Positions 26,781 to 35,450 of a stretch of DNA of 64,000 nt are shown piece after piece. Below the pieces are notes generated by a model, which worked only from the letters and a program-made list of their open reading frames with translations, had not been told where the DNA came from and ran no database searches. The translations under genes were made by a program, and so were the position numbers. The stretch comes from CAYULW01 sp964445815 (GTDB lineage Bacteria; Bacteroidota; Bacteroidia; Flavobacteriales_E; Vicingaceae), in the NCBI GenBank assembly GCA_964445815.1, contig CAYULW010000007.1, forward strand, positions 62,001 through 126,000. The letters run 5' to 3'. The stretch's first letter is position 1, and each line of letters begins with the position of its first letter.

Positions 26781-27803
26781 CTAAAAAGCCGAGGACAATT
26801 TCTTGCGTCTTAACAATATCCACAAAATAACAGGTACTCCAAGTATAGCGGTAACTGAATTAATTGGCAAACTGACGCCATTTGAAGGTATACGACATAA
26901 GATATCGCTCAGCAATAGAACATTGGCTCCCATCAGCAAGCTGGCAGGTAATAATATCTGATGCGAAGAGCTATGAAACCATAAGCGACAAATGTGGGGA
27001 ATCACAATGCCTATAAAACCAATAGGCCCACAATAAGCGGTTACCATTCCGGCTAATAAACCTGAAATTAAAATGATCATCAGCCGCTTTTGCACTAAGT
27101 TAACTCCTAAGGTTTTTGCATAATGCTCTCCCATAAGCATCATGTTAAGAGACTTGTTTATACTCAATGCTAGAACAAACCCGACAAGGAGAACTACTGT
27201 CATTCCAATTATTTCATTACTACTCAAGCCCTCTAGGCTACCCAAAGTCCATATAAGAAAAGACTTTAACTGTGCATCTGCCGTAAAATATTGTATTATG
27301 CCTATAAATGCCGTTGCAACTGCCCCTAACATAATACCCAAAATCAACAAAGTCATTATGTCTTTTACTTTGAGAGAGACAGCAAAAAGAATAAGCAAAA
27401 CGGATATTGAACCAAGCATTGATGCGAGGTTTAAAGCTAATCCATAATGAACTTGAAAACCAAACCATGTTGCACCCATTACCAGAATAGCTACTCCCAG
27501 ACCTGCTCCTGAACTCACTCCCAATATATATGGACCCGCCAATGGGTTTCTAAATAGGGTTTGCATAAGTAAGCCTGCCAATGACAAAGATGCCCCAACA
27601 ATTACCGCTGTAAATGCTTTCGGAATACGTGATTGTAATAAAATAATCTCGTGCGCCTTATCTATTGAAGCACCGGATATTAAGGACCCTATTTCTTCTA
27701 CAGGAATGGTAACACTTCCAAGTAAAACATCAAATACCCATAATATGGGCAGAGCCAATATCAGAAGCATAAAATAAAAACGATGTTTTTTGAACTTATT
27801 CAT
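26781..27803 (-). CDS. btuC: ABC transporter permease, FecCD/BtuC type (probable B12 importer)
   Basis: Ten-helix inner-membrane permease of the FecCD/BtuC family, 340 aa. Hallmarks: SRIPKAFTAVIVGASLSLAG near residue 58, LFRNPLAGPYILGVSSGAGLG, and CGPIGFIGIVIPHICRLW near residue 258, which includes the GPIGFIGIVIPH coupling segment. Its start overlaps the end of the binding-protein gene by 8 bases and its stop abuts the ATPase. Together the three genes make a complete type II importer: binding protein, permease homodimer and ATPase. Confidence 0.9.
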   Translation of the reverse strand: MNKFKKHRFYFMLLILALPILWVFDVLLGSVTIPVEEIGSLISGASIDKAHEIILLQSRIPKAFTAVIVGASLSLAGLLMQTLFRNPLAGPYILGVSSGAGLGVAILVMGATWFGFQVHYGLALNLASMLGSISVLLILFAVSLKVKDIMTLLILGIMLGAVATAFIGIIQYFTADAQLKSFLIWTLGSLEGLSSNEIIGMTVVLLVGFVLALSINKSLNMMLMGEHYAKTLGVNLVQKRLMIILISGLLAGMVTAYCGPIGFIGIVIPHICRLWFHSSSHQILLPASLLMGANVLLLSDILCRIPSNGVSLPINSVTAILGVPVILWILLRRKKLSSAF

Positions 27804-28935
27804 TTGGCAATCGTCTATAGTAATATAAATCGTCCGCCTGAACTGAATCTTTTTGAAAAATCATGTATAAATCTTCTAATATTCGATCAGGTCGAACAAC
27901 ACCAGACTCCCAGTAATCATTTCCTCCCGAAACATTTAAGCGCTTGTCGTTATTAAAGATCATTCTTTTCTTGACCGGAGAAAATGAGCTAAATCTTGGG
28001 TCGGCCTCTTTCAAATTTTGTAACGACCTTATGGCATTTGTATTGATCCATACATCAGCATCAATGGCCTTCTCCAAAACAACTTCTATATCAAGCGGCA
28101 CGCCACTTTCTTTGGAATTTTCCGACCAGAGATAATTGCCGCCGGCATCTTCAAATAAACGTGCTTGGAAAGATTTTCCACCACCTACAAACCAAGTTCC
28201 TTTCCATGGAAATCCCATTAATACCCGAGGCAATCGGGTTTTCTCACTTGCCATTTGACGAATTGAATCGTATCGTTTTTCAATGTTATCCAGCTTTTTT
28301 TCGGCTTTTTTTTCTTCACCTGTTAACGCAGCAAACACTTTTAGCCAAGATGCTTTACTAATTGGATCCTGTTCCATGAACTCCGCAATTAGGACTACTT
28401 TTTGTCCTAACTCTCTCCACCTTTGGATTTGAGAATAATCTGAAATATCAATGGCAAAGGCGAACGTCACATCAACCTGTTCTTCTATCAACTGTTCACT
28501 ATTGATCTCACGTTCACCAATAGAATGGACATTCCCATTTCTTACCCTATTCTGAAAAGTCTCAGAATAAAAAAAGTCCAGATTATTTGCTGCAATGATG
28601 GTATTGGTTTGGTCAATTGCTTCTAGGTAACCCAAATGCGTTGTTGATGTAATTGCTGCTTTTTTGATCGGAGTACTTATAAAATGGGTCACTCCATCTA
28701 TTTTGGGCGCTAATGTTCCCTCAGGGTATAGAACATACTTCTCTCTAAAATCTGAGCCCGAAAATGGATTGTTTACGGTTATGACAGTATAATCCTCAAA
28801 GTGCTCAATTTCAAAATGCGTAGTTCCGTTTTTTAAATCTATTGCAGTATTCTTCTTACTTGGTTGGCAAGCAAAAAAAAAGAATAGAAGCACAAATGCT
28901 ATGTAATCGACTTTTATTTTGAATTGGCGTCCCAA
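27796..28935 (-). CDS. btuF: Periplasmic substrate-binding lipoprotein, BtuF/FecB type (probable B12 binder)
   Basis: A 379-residue lipoprotein (signal with FFFFACQ lipobox) of the helical-backbone metal/cobalamin-binding family. It shows the usual two-lobe layout: N-lobe SIGEREINSEQLIEEQVDVTF, long linking helix AEKKLDNIEKRYDSIRQMA, and C-lobe FEDAGGNYLWSENS and PLDIEVVLEKAIDADVWI. Its ATG lies 22 bases inside the end of the giant repeat-protein gene and no usable later start exists, so the two are translationally coupled. It delivers substrate to the permease immediately downstream. Confidence 0.86.
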   Translation of the reverse strand: MGRQFKIKVDYIAFVLLFFFFACQPSKKNTAIDLKNGTTHFEIEHFEDYTVITVNNPFSGSDFREKYVLYPEGTLAPKIDGVTHFISTPIKKAAITSTTHLGYLEAIDQTNTIIAANNLDFFYSETFQNRVRNGNVHSIGEREINSEQLIEEQVDVTFAFAIDISDYSQIQRWRELGQKVVLIAEFMEQDPISKASWLKVFAALTGEEKKAEKKLDNIEKRYDSIRQMASEKTRLPRVLMGFPWKGTWFVGGGKSFQARLFEDAGGNYLWSENSKESGVPLDIEVVLEKAIDADVWINTNAIRSLQNLKEADPRFSSFSPVKKRMIFNNDKRLNVSGGNDYWESGVVRPDRILEDLYMIFQKDSVQADDLYYYRRLPNE

Positions 28936-31900
28936 TCTTCTTTTGAAATATTACTACCGTTCTTGGTATAGAATACCCCTCCCCATGAATAGAGGGTTTT
29001 TTCATAAATATCTACCTCGGTGCCGTTCACCACAATTCTCCGTATTGTGGTACTGTTATTTTTGTTCTCAATGATTTCCTCAGTCACTCCCTGAGGATAT
29101 TTCTCAGCCATACGATCTTGCCTTGGCTTATCTTCTCCCTGATAAAACTCTTCATCTGAGTTTTCCTGACGTTTTGATTCGGCTTTTGATTCTAATCTTT
29201 GATTTTCTTCTAACAAATCTTCCACCTTTTCCTCAATTCGCTCTTGATTTTCTTTGAAATGATCGTTGCGCTCTTGCTGAAATTGTCTAACCTCAACCTG
29301 TTTGTCATCAATCTTTGCTTGATTATCTAAAGTTCGATCTATTCCTTCTTCAGTGTAGCCTTTATTTGTCTCTTGCCAATCTTTTAATTGTGTTGCGGGA
29401 AGATCTCTATTCTCATTTAATTGTTCTTCTGCACGTTCTTGATTGAAGGTAATGATATCTTCTAATTTTTGCTCATTGTTTTCTTTTGCTTCTAAAATCT
29501 TTTCATGATGGTCTGAAGCATTTTCTTTTTCTTGTTCAATGACTTCGGCTATTTCTTCTTCCACCTTTTCCTTCTTTCCCTCTGTTATTTCTTCGTTTCT
29601 ATTTTTATTGTATTCCCGAATTTGTTTCGCTAGATCTCCTTCATCTTCATAAGCTTCATTTCGTTCTCTCTCAGCATTCCTTTCTAACTCTTGTCTAGCA
29701 TCTGCAATTGCTTTTTCTTTATCTAATATGGCCTCATGGTTTTGCATATAATACTGCTCAGACTCTTCAGGAGTAAGGGTCATGCTAACAGATACATCCT
29801 CTAATTTTTTAAGTGCTTCTAATCGTCTTTCTTCTCCTCTTTCATTATTTTCTCTCTGTATATCAACATATTTTTCTTGTGCCTTAACAATCACATCATT
29901 CTTATCGCTATTGCGTTTGTCCCACATTTCTTTATAGATACGATCAATTTCTGCCTCTGCGCTGCCATCTATTGAAGACCTTGGACCTTCTTTTATTTTA
30001 ATCGGTTCATCTAATCTTTTTAATTCTTCTTCGCGAGCTAATCTGAGCTTTTCTAATTCCGCTTCAATCAATCTCAATTGTTCTTTTGGATAAGTTTCAT
30101 CAGGCTTAATCTTCAATGCTTGAGTAAAACTGCCTTTTGCCGCACTATAAGCACTCTTTGAAAAGTTAGCATCTCCTTCACTGATTAAGCGTGCGTAATT
30201 AGTTTCTCTTTGTTTTGCTGCTTGTTTTTCAGCTTCCTCTGCGGCCAATGCAGCAGCCTGCTCAGCTATGATGGCATCAATTTCCGCTATCTTATTAGTA
30301 GGGTATTCCTCACTCGGCTTAAGACCAAGCGCTAATTCATACTTATTCTTTGCCTCACTATAACTCCCATTATTAAATGCCTGATCGCCTTCTGCAATTG
30401 CTGTTTGATATGCTTCAGCATTTCTGGCTTCTCTTTCTCTAGCTAAACGTCTTTCTTCCTCTTTTGCTGCCTTTTCCGCAAGAATTCGGTCTATTTCTGC
30501 GATCTGATCTGAAGGATAAGACTCAGACGGTTTGTAGGTCTGTGCTTCCTGATACCTTGATCTTGCCTGTTCCCAAGCTTTAGAAGAAAATGCATTATCC
30601 GCTGAAACAATCAACTCCTGATATTTAGCATTTCTTTCTGCCAAAGCTTCTTCTTCGGCCGCTTTATTGGTTTCAATAAGTGCCTCTATTTCTGCAATCT
30701 TATTCTTTGGGTAATCTTCATCTGGCTTAACTGTACTCGCCTCACGAAAGGCCGTTAGCGCATCATTCAACTGATTGGCAGCCAAGGCCTGATCGCCTTT
30801 CTCTAAGGCCATCAAATAATCTTGTTCCAATTTGGCCAACCTAGCTGCTTCCTCTGCAGCCGCAGCTTCTTCCTGCTGTTGTAAGGCGATTTCAGCTTTT
30901 TTATCATCAATCAATCCCAATTGTGATTGCGGGTAAGTTTCTGCAGGCTTCAGACTAAGTGCTTTTAAATAGGCCTTCTCCGCAGTATCATAATCATTAG
31001 AATTAAACGCTTGATCACCTTCTGCAATCGCAGCATTATAATCCTCATCTAATTTAGCCAATCTGGCTGCTTCCTCTGCAGCTGCAGCTTCTTCTTGCTG
31101 TTGCAAGGCAATTTCAGCTTTTTTATCATCAATCAATCCCAATTGTGATTGCGGATAGGTTTCTGCCGGTTTCAGACTTAATGCTTTTAAGTACGCTTTT
31201 TCTGCAACATCATAATCAGCGGAATTAAATGCCTGATCACCCTCTGCAATTGCAGTATTATAATCTTCATCTAGTTTAGCTGCTTGCTCAGCAGCAGCCA
31301 ACTCACTTGCTTTATTATCTATCGCAACTAATTGTTCATTCGGATAGCTTTCTTCCGGTTTAACAGCTGACGCTTCAATGTATTTGGCTTTGGCATTTCC
31401 AAAATCCTGATTATTAAAGAACTCATCGGCTTCCTGAATGAGTGCTTGGTATTTTTGATCTATCGCTGCTTGCTGCTCAGCCGCCGACAATTCTGCTCTT
31501 TTAGTATCTATTGCCGCCAATTGCGATTGGGGGTAAGTTTCTTCAGGTTTTAAAGATAGCGCCTTACCATATGCGGTTTCGGCCTTATCCAAATCATTTG
31601 CATTAAACGCATCATCTCCCTCTTTAACAGCAGCCTCATAATCAGCCTGAAGTTTCTCTGCAGCTTCTTGTTGCAATCTTATTTCTTCTTCTTTTGCTGC
31701 CAATTCCGAAAGCTTAGCATCTATCTCGCTTATCTTATCTTTAGGGTACTGTTCGTTAGGTTTAATGGAAGATGCTTCTTGATATTTAGATTTGGCTTCC
31801 TCAAATGATTCTGAGGCCATCAGTTCATCTGCTTTTCCAATGGCTTCACCATAAGCTTCTTCTTGTTCAGCTGCATCAGCTAATGTTGTATTAATTTCCT

Positions 31901-34700
31901 CAATCTTTCCTTTAGGATAGGACTCTTCTGATTTCAAAGTCAGTGCCGATTGGTAATCTGATCGGGCTGCTTCCAAATTCCCTTCTGAATATGCAGCATC
32001 TGCTTTTGCAATTAAAGCATCATAGTCTTTTTGCAACTGTGCTAAACGCTCTTCTTCTGCCTTTTCAGCTTCTAGTTTAAGCTTTAGTTCTTCTACCTCT
32101 TTTATCTTATCCTTAGGGTACTGTTCTTCAGGCTTTAGATGACTCGCTTCAGTATAAGCATTCAGCGCTTCTTCTAAACTTTGTTTGCTAAGTGCTGCAT
32201 CAGCCTTGCTAATTGCTGCCTGGTAATCCGCTTCTAATTTCTCAGCTGCAGCTTTTGCCTCTGCTAACTCATTTTCTTTTGTCTGAATGGCTGCCAACTG
32301 ATCTTTTGGATAAGTCTCTTCCGGTTTCAGGTCTCCTGCTTTAGTATATGCCGACTTGGCGCCTTCTAAATCTTCGGCTGCAAACTTTTGATCTCCCTCT
32401 TTAATTGCTGCCTGATAATCAGCTTCCAGTTGCTCTGCTGCAGCAGCAGCCTCTGCTAACTCTTTTTCTTTTGCATCTACAGCCGCCAATTGATCTTTAG
32501 GGTACTGTTCTTTAGCTTTTAAAGATAAAGCTGCATTGTATGCCTCCCTTGCCCCTTTGAAATCTTCAGATGCAAACTTTGCATCTCCATCCTTTATGGC
32601 AGTTTGATAATCGGCTTCTAATTTTGCAGCGGCTTCCTCTGCTGCTTTCAGTTCTTCACGTTTTTTATCAATCTCGGCCAACTGAGATTGAGGATATGTT
32701 TCTTCCGGTTTAAATGATAAAGCCTTGGCATATGCTGCTTCTGCCTTGTCTAAATCTTCTACACCAAAAGCCGCATCTCCCTCCTCAACTGCATCTGCAT
32801 AATTTTTCTCTTTTTCAGCTTCAGCAGCTACCAAGCCATCTATTTCCTTCAATTTATCTTGAGGATATTGCTCAGTTGGTTTTAAGCCACTTGCTTTCAG
32901 GTATGCCGCCTTAGCCCCTTCGTAATTAGATTTGGCCAAAGCCTGATCTCCTTCAGTAATGGCCGATTGGTATTCCTCGTTCTGCTTTTGAAGATCAAGT
33001 ACAATAGTTTCTATTTCACCCAACTTATCTTTAGGGTACTGTTCGTTTGGCTTAATTGAAAGGGCCTCGTTAAACGCCTGCTTCGCTCCCTCATAATCTT
33101 GACTAGCCATCGCTTGATCTCCATTAGAAATCGCTGTATTATACTGTTCATCTTTTGCAGCAAGATCTGCTAAAACACCATCTATTTCTTTCAGTTTATC
33201 TTTAGGGTACTGTTCAGTAGGTTTCAATTTTGCCGCCTCAGTATAAGCGTTTTTAGCCGCATCATAATCCTCAGCAGCTAATGCTTTATCCGCTATTTTT
33301 ACTTTTTCCAGATATTCTTTTTCTTTAGCTTGTGCATCTGCTAAAAACTGATCAATTTCTTTGATCTTATTCTTGGGATAATCTTCAGTTGGCTTGATCT
33401 GTGAAGCTGACTGAAAAGCCGTTTTTGCTTCTTCGTACTTATTAGCCGCCAAAGCTTGATCTCCTTGTTCTATTGCTGCTAAATAATCTTGTTGTTTTTT
33501 GGCTTCTTCGGCCATCATTCCCTCTACCTTAGCTATCTGATCTGTCGGATATTGTTCTCCCGGCTTAATGGACAAGGCACTCTGATAATGCGTTTTTGCC
33601 TTCTCAAATTCACTGGCTGCTAAGGCGTCATCCCCCGCCTTAATGGCTGTATTGTATTCTTGTTCTTTGGCTTCTCTTTTCGACAATATATCATTAATCT
33701 CTGCCAGCTTATTCTTAGGGTAAGATTCATTCGGCTTATGTTGGCTTGCCTCTTCAAATGCTGATTTAGCTGTATTCAAATCATTCGCCTTAAGCGCATT
33801 GTCTCCTTTTTCTATCGCCGCTAAATAATCTTGTTCTGCCTTCGCTTCATTTGCAATTCTAGCTTGTAAAGATTTAATTTTGACTTTTGGAGCTTCTTCA
33901 TCAGGTTTATAACCCGAAGCTCTTTGATACTCAGCGATTGCAGTCGCCAAATCGTCACTTGCCTCTGCAGCCTCTGCAGCAGCAATAGCATCATTGTATT
34001 TTTTATTGGTTTCACGGATTTTTATCAGCTTGGTCTCCAATTCTGCCAATTGAAAAGTAGGGTAAGATTCCAGTGGCATTAAAGCTGCTGCTTTTTTGTA
34101 TTCTTGCTCCGCTTTCTCCCATTCTTCATCTGAAAAGGCTTTGTCAGCAATTTTTATGGCTGCGTCGTATTCTTTTTGCTTCTCCTTTTCTCTTTCTGCC
34201 TCGGCCTCTTTTTTTGCAAGGTAGTCGCTTGTTAATTTCTTTAAGGCCGACTGCATGGACTTTGTGTGATTGGCATCTGCACTAAAATCTCCAAACTCAG
34301 GATCAAATGCGATCTTTCCAATAGGCTTATCTAATATAGAATAGTTAAGACCTTCTATCTTTGGAAAAATCTCGACCTCAGCCGGATAATAATAGGCTTT
34401 CCCTTCTTCGGAACCCATATTATTGGTATTCACTTCCAGTTTCTTTGTCACCAAGCCAATACCCGTTACTGTTATGGTATATACGCCGTTTGGCTTAAGC
34501 AAGATATCTGCTCTTCCTTTTGCATCCGTTTTGACATCATCAATGACATGACCATTTTGAAAGACTTGAATACGCGCTCCACTCATCCTTTTCCCCTCAT
34601 TAGTAACAGTGTACTCCATTATTAGGTCACTCTGCGCATAAGAGGCAAGGCCACTCAACAAAAAAAGGCTAAATAAGATATGTCTAATCAGTCGCTTAAT
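28914..34700 (-). CDS. Giant secreted repeat protein (about 1.9 kilo-residues, 21-22 helical repeats)
   Basis: Not recognised as a characterised protein. Order: a signal peptide, then a beta-sandwich-like domain (about residues 10-80 of the mature chain, SGARIQVFQNGHVIDDVKTD). Next come 21-22 repeats of 57-74 residues, each pairing a helix GDxAfxxxdyexAkxxYxxA with KPxExYPkxqlxxId and an E/A/K-rich spacer, TPR-like in character. Then a charged coiled coil of about 300 residues, and a small globular tail containing RIVVNGTEVDIYEK and YSWGGVFYTKNG. The only usual start codon is TTG at 34661, which would cut off the hydrophobic signal segment. Upstream codons continue in frame as KRLIRHILFSLFLLSG, so I extend to the ATT at 34700 (1928 aa); CTG at 34691 is the alternative. 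It overlaps the btuF-like gene. Confidence 0.8.
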   Translation of the reverse strand: MKRLIRHILFSLFLLSGLASYAQSDLIMEYTVTNEGKRMSGARIQVFQNGHVIDDVKTDAKGRADILLKPNGVYTITVTGIGLVTKKLEVNTNNMGSEEGKAYYYPAEVEIFPKIEGLNYSILDKPIGKIAFDPEFGDFSADANHTKSMQSALKKLTSDYLAKKEAEAEREKEKQKEYDAAIKIADKAFSDEEWEKAEQEYKKAAALMPLESYPTFQLAELETKLIKIRETNKKYNDAIAAAEAAEASDDLATAIAEYQRASGYKPDEEAPKVKIKSLQARIANEAKAEQDYLAAIEKGDNALKANDLNTAKSAFEEASQHKPNESYPKNKLAEINDILSKREAKEQEYNTAIKAGDDALAASEFEKAKTHYQSALSIKPGEQYPTDQIAKVEGMMAEEAKKQQDYLAAIEQGDQALAANKYEEAKTAFQSASQIKPTEDYPKNKIKEIDQFLADAQAKEKEYLEKVKIADKALAAEDYDAAKNAYTEAAKLKPTEQYPKDKLKEIDGVLADLAAKDEQYNTAISNGDQAMASQDYEGAKQAFNEALSIKPNEQYPKDKLGEIETIVLDLQKQNEEYQSAITEGDQALAKSNYEGAKAAYLKASGLKPTEQYPQDKLKEIDGLVAAEAEKEKNYADAVEEGDAAFGVEDLDKAEAAYAKALSFKPEETYPQSQLAEIDKKREELKAAEEAAAKLEADYQTAIKDGDAKFASEDFKGAREAYNAALSLKAKEQYPKDQLAAVDAKEKELAEAAAAAEQLEADYQAAIKEGDQKFAAEDLEGAKSAYTKAGDLKPEETYPKDQLAAIQTKENELAEAKAAAEKLEADYQAAISKADAALSKQSLEEALNAYTEASHLKPEEQYPKDKIKEVEELKLKLEAEKAEEERLAQLQKDYDALIAKADAAYSEGNLEAARSDYQSALTLKSEESYPKGKIEEINTTLADAAEQEEAYGEAIGKADELMASESFEEAKSKYQEASSIKPNEQYPKDKISEIDAKLSELAAKEEEIRLQQEAAEKLQADYEAAVKEGDDAFNANDLDKAETAYGKALSLKPEETYPQSQLAAIDTKRAELSAAEQQAAIDQKYQALIQEADEFFNNQDFGNAKAKYIEASAVKPEESYPNEQLVAIDNKASELAAAEQAAKLDEDYNTAIAEGDQAFNSADYDVAEKAYLKALSLKPAETYPQSQLGLIDDKKAEIALQQQEEAAAAEEAARLAKLDEDYNAAIAEGDQAFNSNDYDTAEKAYLKALSLKPAETYPQSQLGLIDDKKAEIALQQQEEAAAAEEAARLAKLEQDYLMALEKGDQALAANQLNDALTAFREASTVKPDEDYPKNKIAEIEALIETNKAAEEEALAERNAKYQELIVSADNAFSSKAWEQARSRYQEAQTYKPSESYPSDQIAEIDRILAEKAAKEEERRLAREREARNAEAYQTAIAEGDQAFNNGSYSEAKNKYELALGLKPSEEYPTNKIAEIDAIIAEQAAALAAEEAEKQAAKQRETNYARLISEGDANFSKSAYSAAKGSFTQALKIKPDETYPKEQLRLIEAELEKLRLAREEELKRLDEPIKIKEGPRSSIDGSAEAEIDRIYKEMWDKRNSDKNDVIVKAQEKYVDIQRENNERGEERRLEALKKLEDVSVSMTLTPEESEQYYMQNHEAILDKEKAIADARQELERNAERERNEAYEDEGDLAKQIREYNKNRNEEITEGKKEKVEEEIAEVIEQEKENASDHHEKILEAKENNEQKLEDIITFNQERAEEQLNENRDLPATQLKDWQETNKGYTEEGIDRTLDNQAKIDDKQVEVRQFQQERNDHFKENQERIEEKVEDLLEENQRLESKAESKRQENSDEEFYQGEDKPRQDRMAEKYPQGVTEEIIENKNNSTTIRRIVVNGTEVDIYEKTLYSWGGVFYTKNGSNISKEDWDANSK
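30040..34200 (-). repeat. Repeat-coding region of the giant protein, 21-22 degenerate units
   Basis: Motif KPxExYP recurs 20 times in this stretch, plus a degenerate first copy (LMPLESYP) and a second with EEAP in place of YP. Unit length is 57 residues in the N-terminal third and grows to 63-74 residues further on, by lengthening of the alanine/glutamate-rich spacer. The units differ in DNA sequence except for one young-looking pair. Confidence 0.85.
30841..31284 (-). repeat. Tandem pair of 222-bp near-identical units inside the giant gene
   Basis: The copies begin at 30841 and 31063, exactly 222 bases (74 codons) apart. By eye they agree at most positions over their whole length, and many of the differences are at third codon positions (for example GCCGCA against GCTGCA), so the encoded units are almost the same. 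Confidence 0.8.
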
Positions 34701-34763
34701 ACTAAAGTAAATTTAGTGTTATCCAAACAAACAAATATCGGAAAAGCAGACCAAATTCACGCT

Positions 34764-35450
34764 TTATCCTGAGTATATCTCAACGAATTGAAAAGCAGAA
34801 ACGTATTGATCATGTTGATATTCTTTTTTTACCCTTTCCCCCAATTTAACTTTTAAAGGCAACTTGAAGATTGGACCATCGTAACAAAAACTATGGTACT
34901 CTCCATTTTCACCACAAGGATCAATCTCAAGAGGTAATTTTCTAAGCCATTTTTTATCTATGGTTTTTCCAAGAAATTCGGATGATAATTTTTGAGCATC
35001 TATACAGCAAGTTATGCTCTTAAACCCAGCTTCAACAAACTTCTTAATGAGCTCTTTTGTATCTTCTTTCCATAGGGGAAAGAGTGCTTCTGCATACACT
35101 TTTGCAAGCTGTTGCTCACGGTAAATTTTTAAATCTTCTAAGAAAATATCCCCGAAAGCGAAATGATGGATGCCCTCATTTTGAAATTCTCTTATTTGTT
35201 TTTCCATAGCCTCTTCATAGGCTGAATATGAAGCCTCTTGATACTCTACAAATGTGATAGGTATACCTATTGACTTACTTTGCTCAACGAGCAATTCTTT
35301 TCTTACCCCATGCATACTCACCCGTTGTGTAGCGCTATTTAAAGAGGTCAACAAGTGGCAGACCTGAATATTATCATCTGCTAATAATCGCTGCAAGGCC
35401 ATCGAGGAATCCTTTCCACCACTCCACACCATAACGACTTTTTGTCTCAT
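34764..35450 (-). CDS. DUF71/COG2102 PP-loop ATPase (diphthine-ammonia-ligase family), probable B12-salvage paralogue
   Basis: A 228-residue PP-loop protein. The N-terminal SGGKDSSMALQRLL is the ATP pyrophosphatase loop, GDIFLEDLKIYREQQ the central family motif, and DPCGENGEYHSFCYDGPIF the C-terminal signature of the diphthine-ammonia-ligase family. Bacteria do not make diphthamide; published comparative genomics linked bacterial COG2102 members to B12 salvage, and this copy lies in a riboswitch-led corrinoid locus. Its start overlaps the end of the BtuG-like gene by 4 bases. The proposed amide-forming role on a corrinoid side chain remains an inference. Confidence 0.85.
   Translation of the reverse strand: MRQKVVMVWSGGKDSSMALQRLLADDNIQVCHLLTSLNSATQRVSMHGVRKELLVEQSKSIGIPITFVEYQEASYSAYEEAMEKQIREFQNEGIHHFAFGDIFLEDLKIYREQQLAKVYAEALFPLWKEDTKELIKKFVEAGFKSITCCIDAQKLSSEFLGKTIDKKWLRKLPLEIDPCGENGEYHSFCYDGPIFKLPLKVKLGERVKKEYQHDQYVSAFQFVEIYSG

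Noticed and set aside
26058..28935. Haem or ferric-siderophore import as the primary reading of the ABC genes
   Set aside because: The family fits equally well, but no siderophore or haem genes are present, while a cobalamin riboswitch, BtuB-like and BtuG-like genes lie on the same strand. Kept as an alternative only.
32714..34285. Antisense and shifted open frames inside the giant repeat gene
   Set aside because: They are leucine-rich shadows produced by the repeated alanine/glutamate codons of the true frame.
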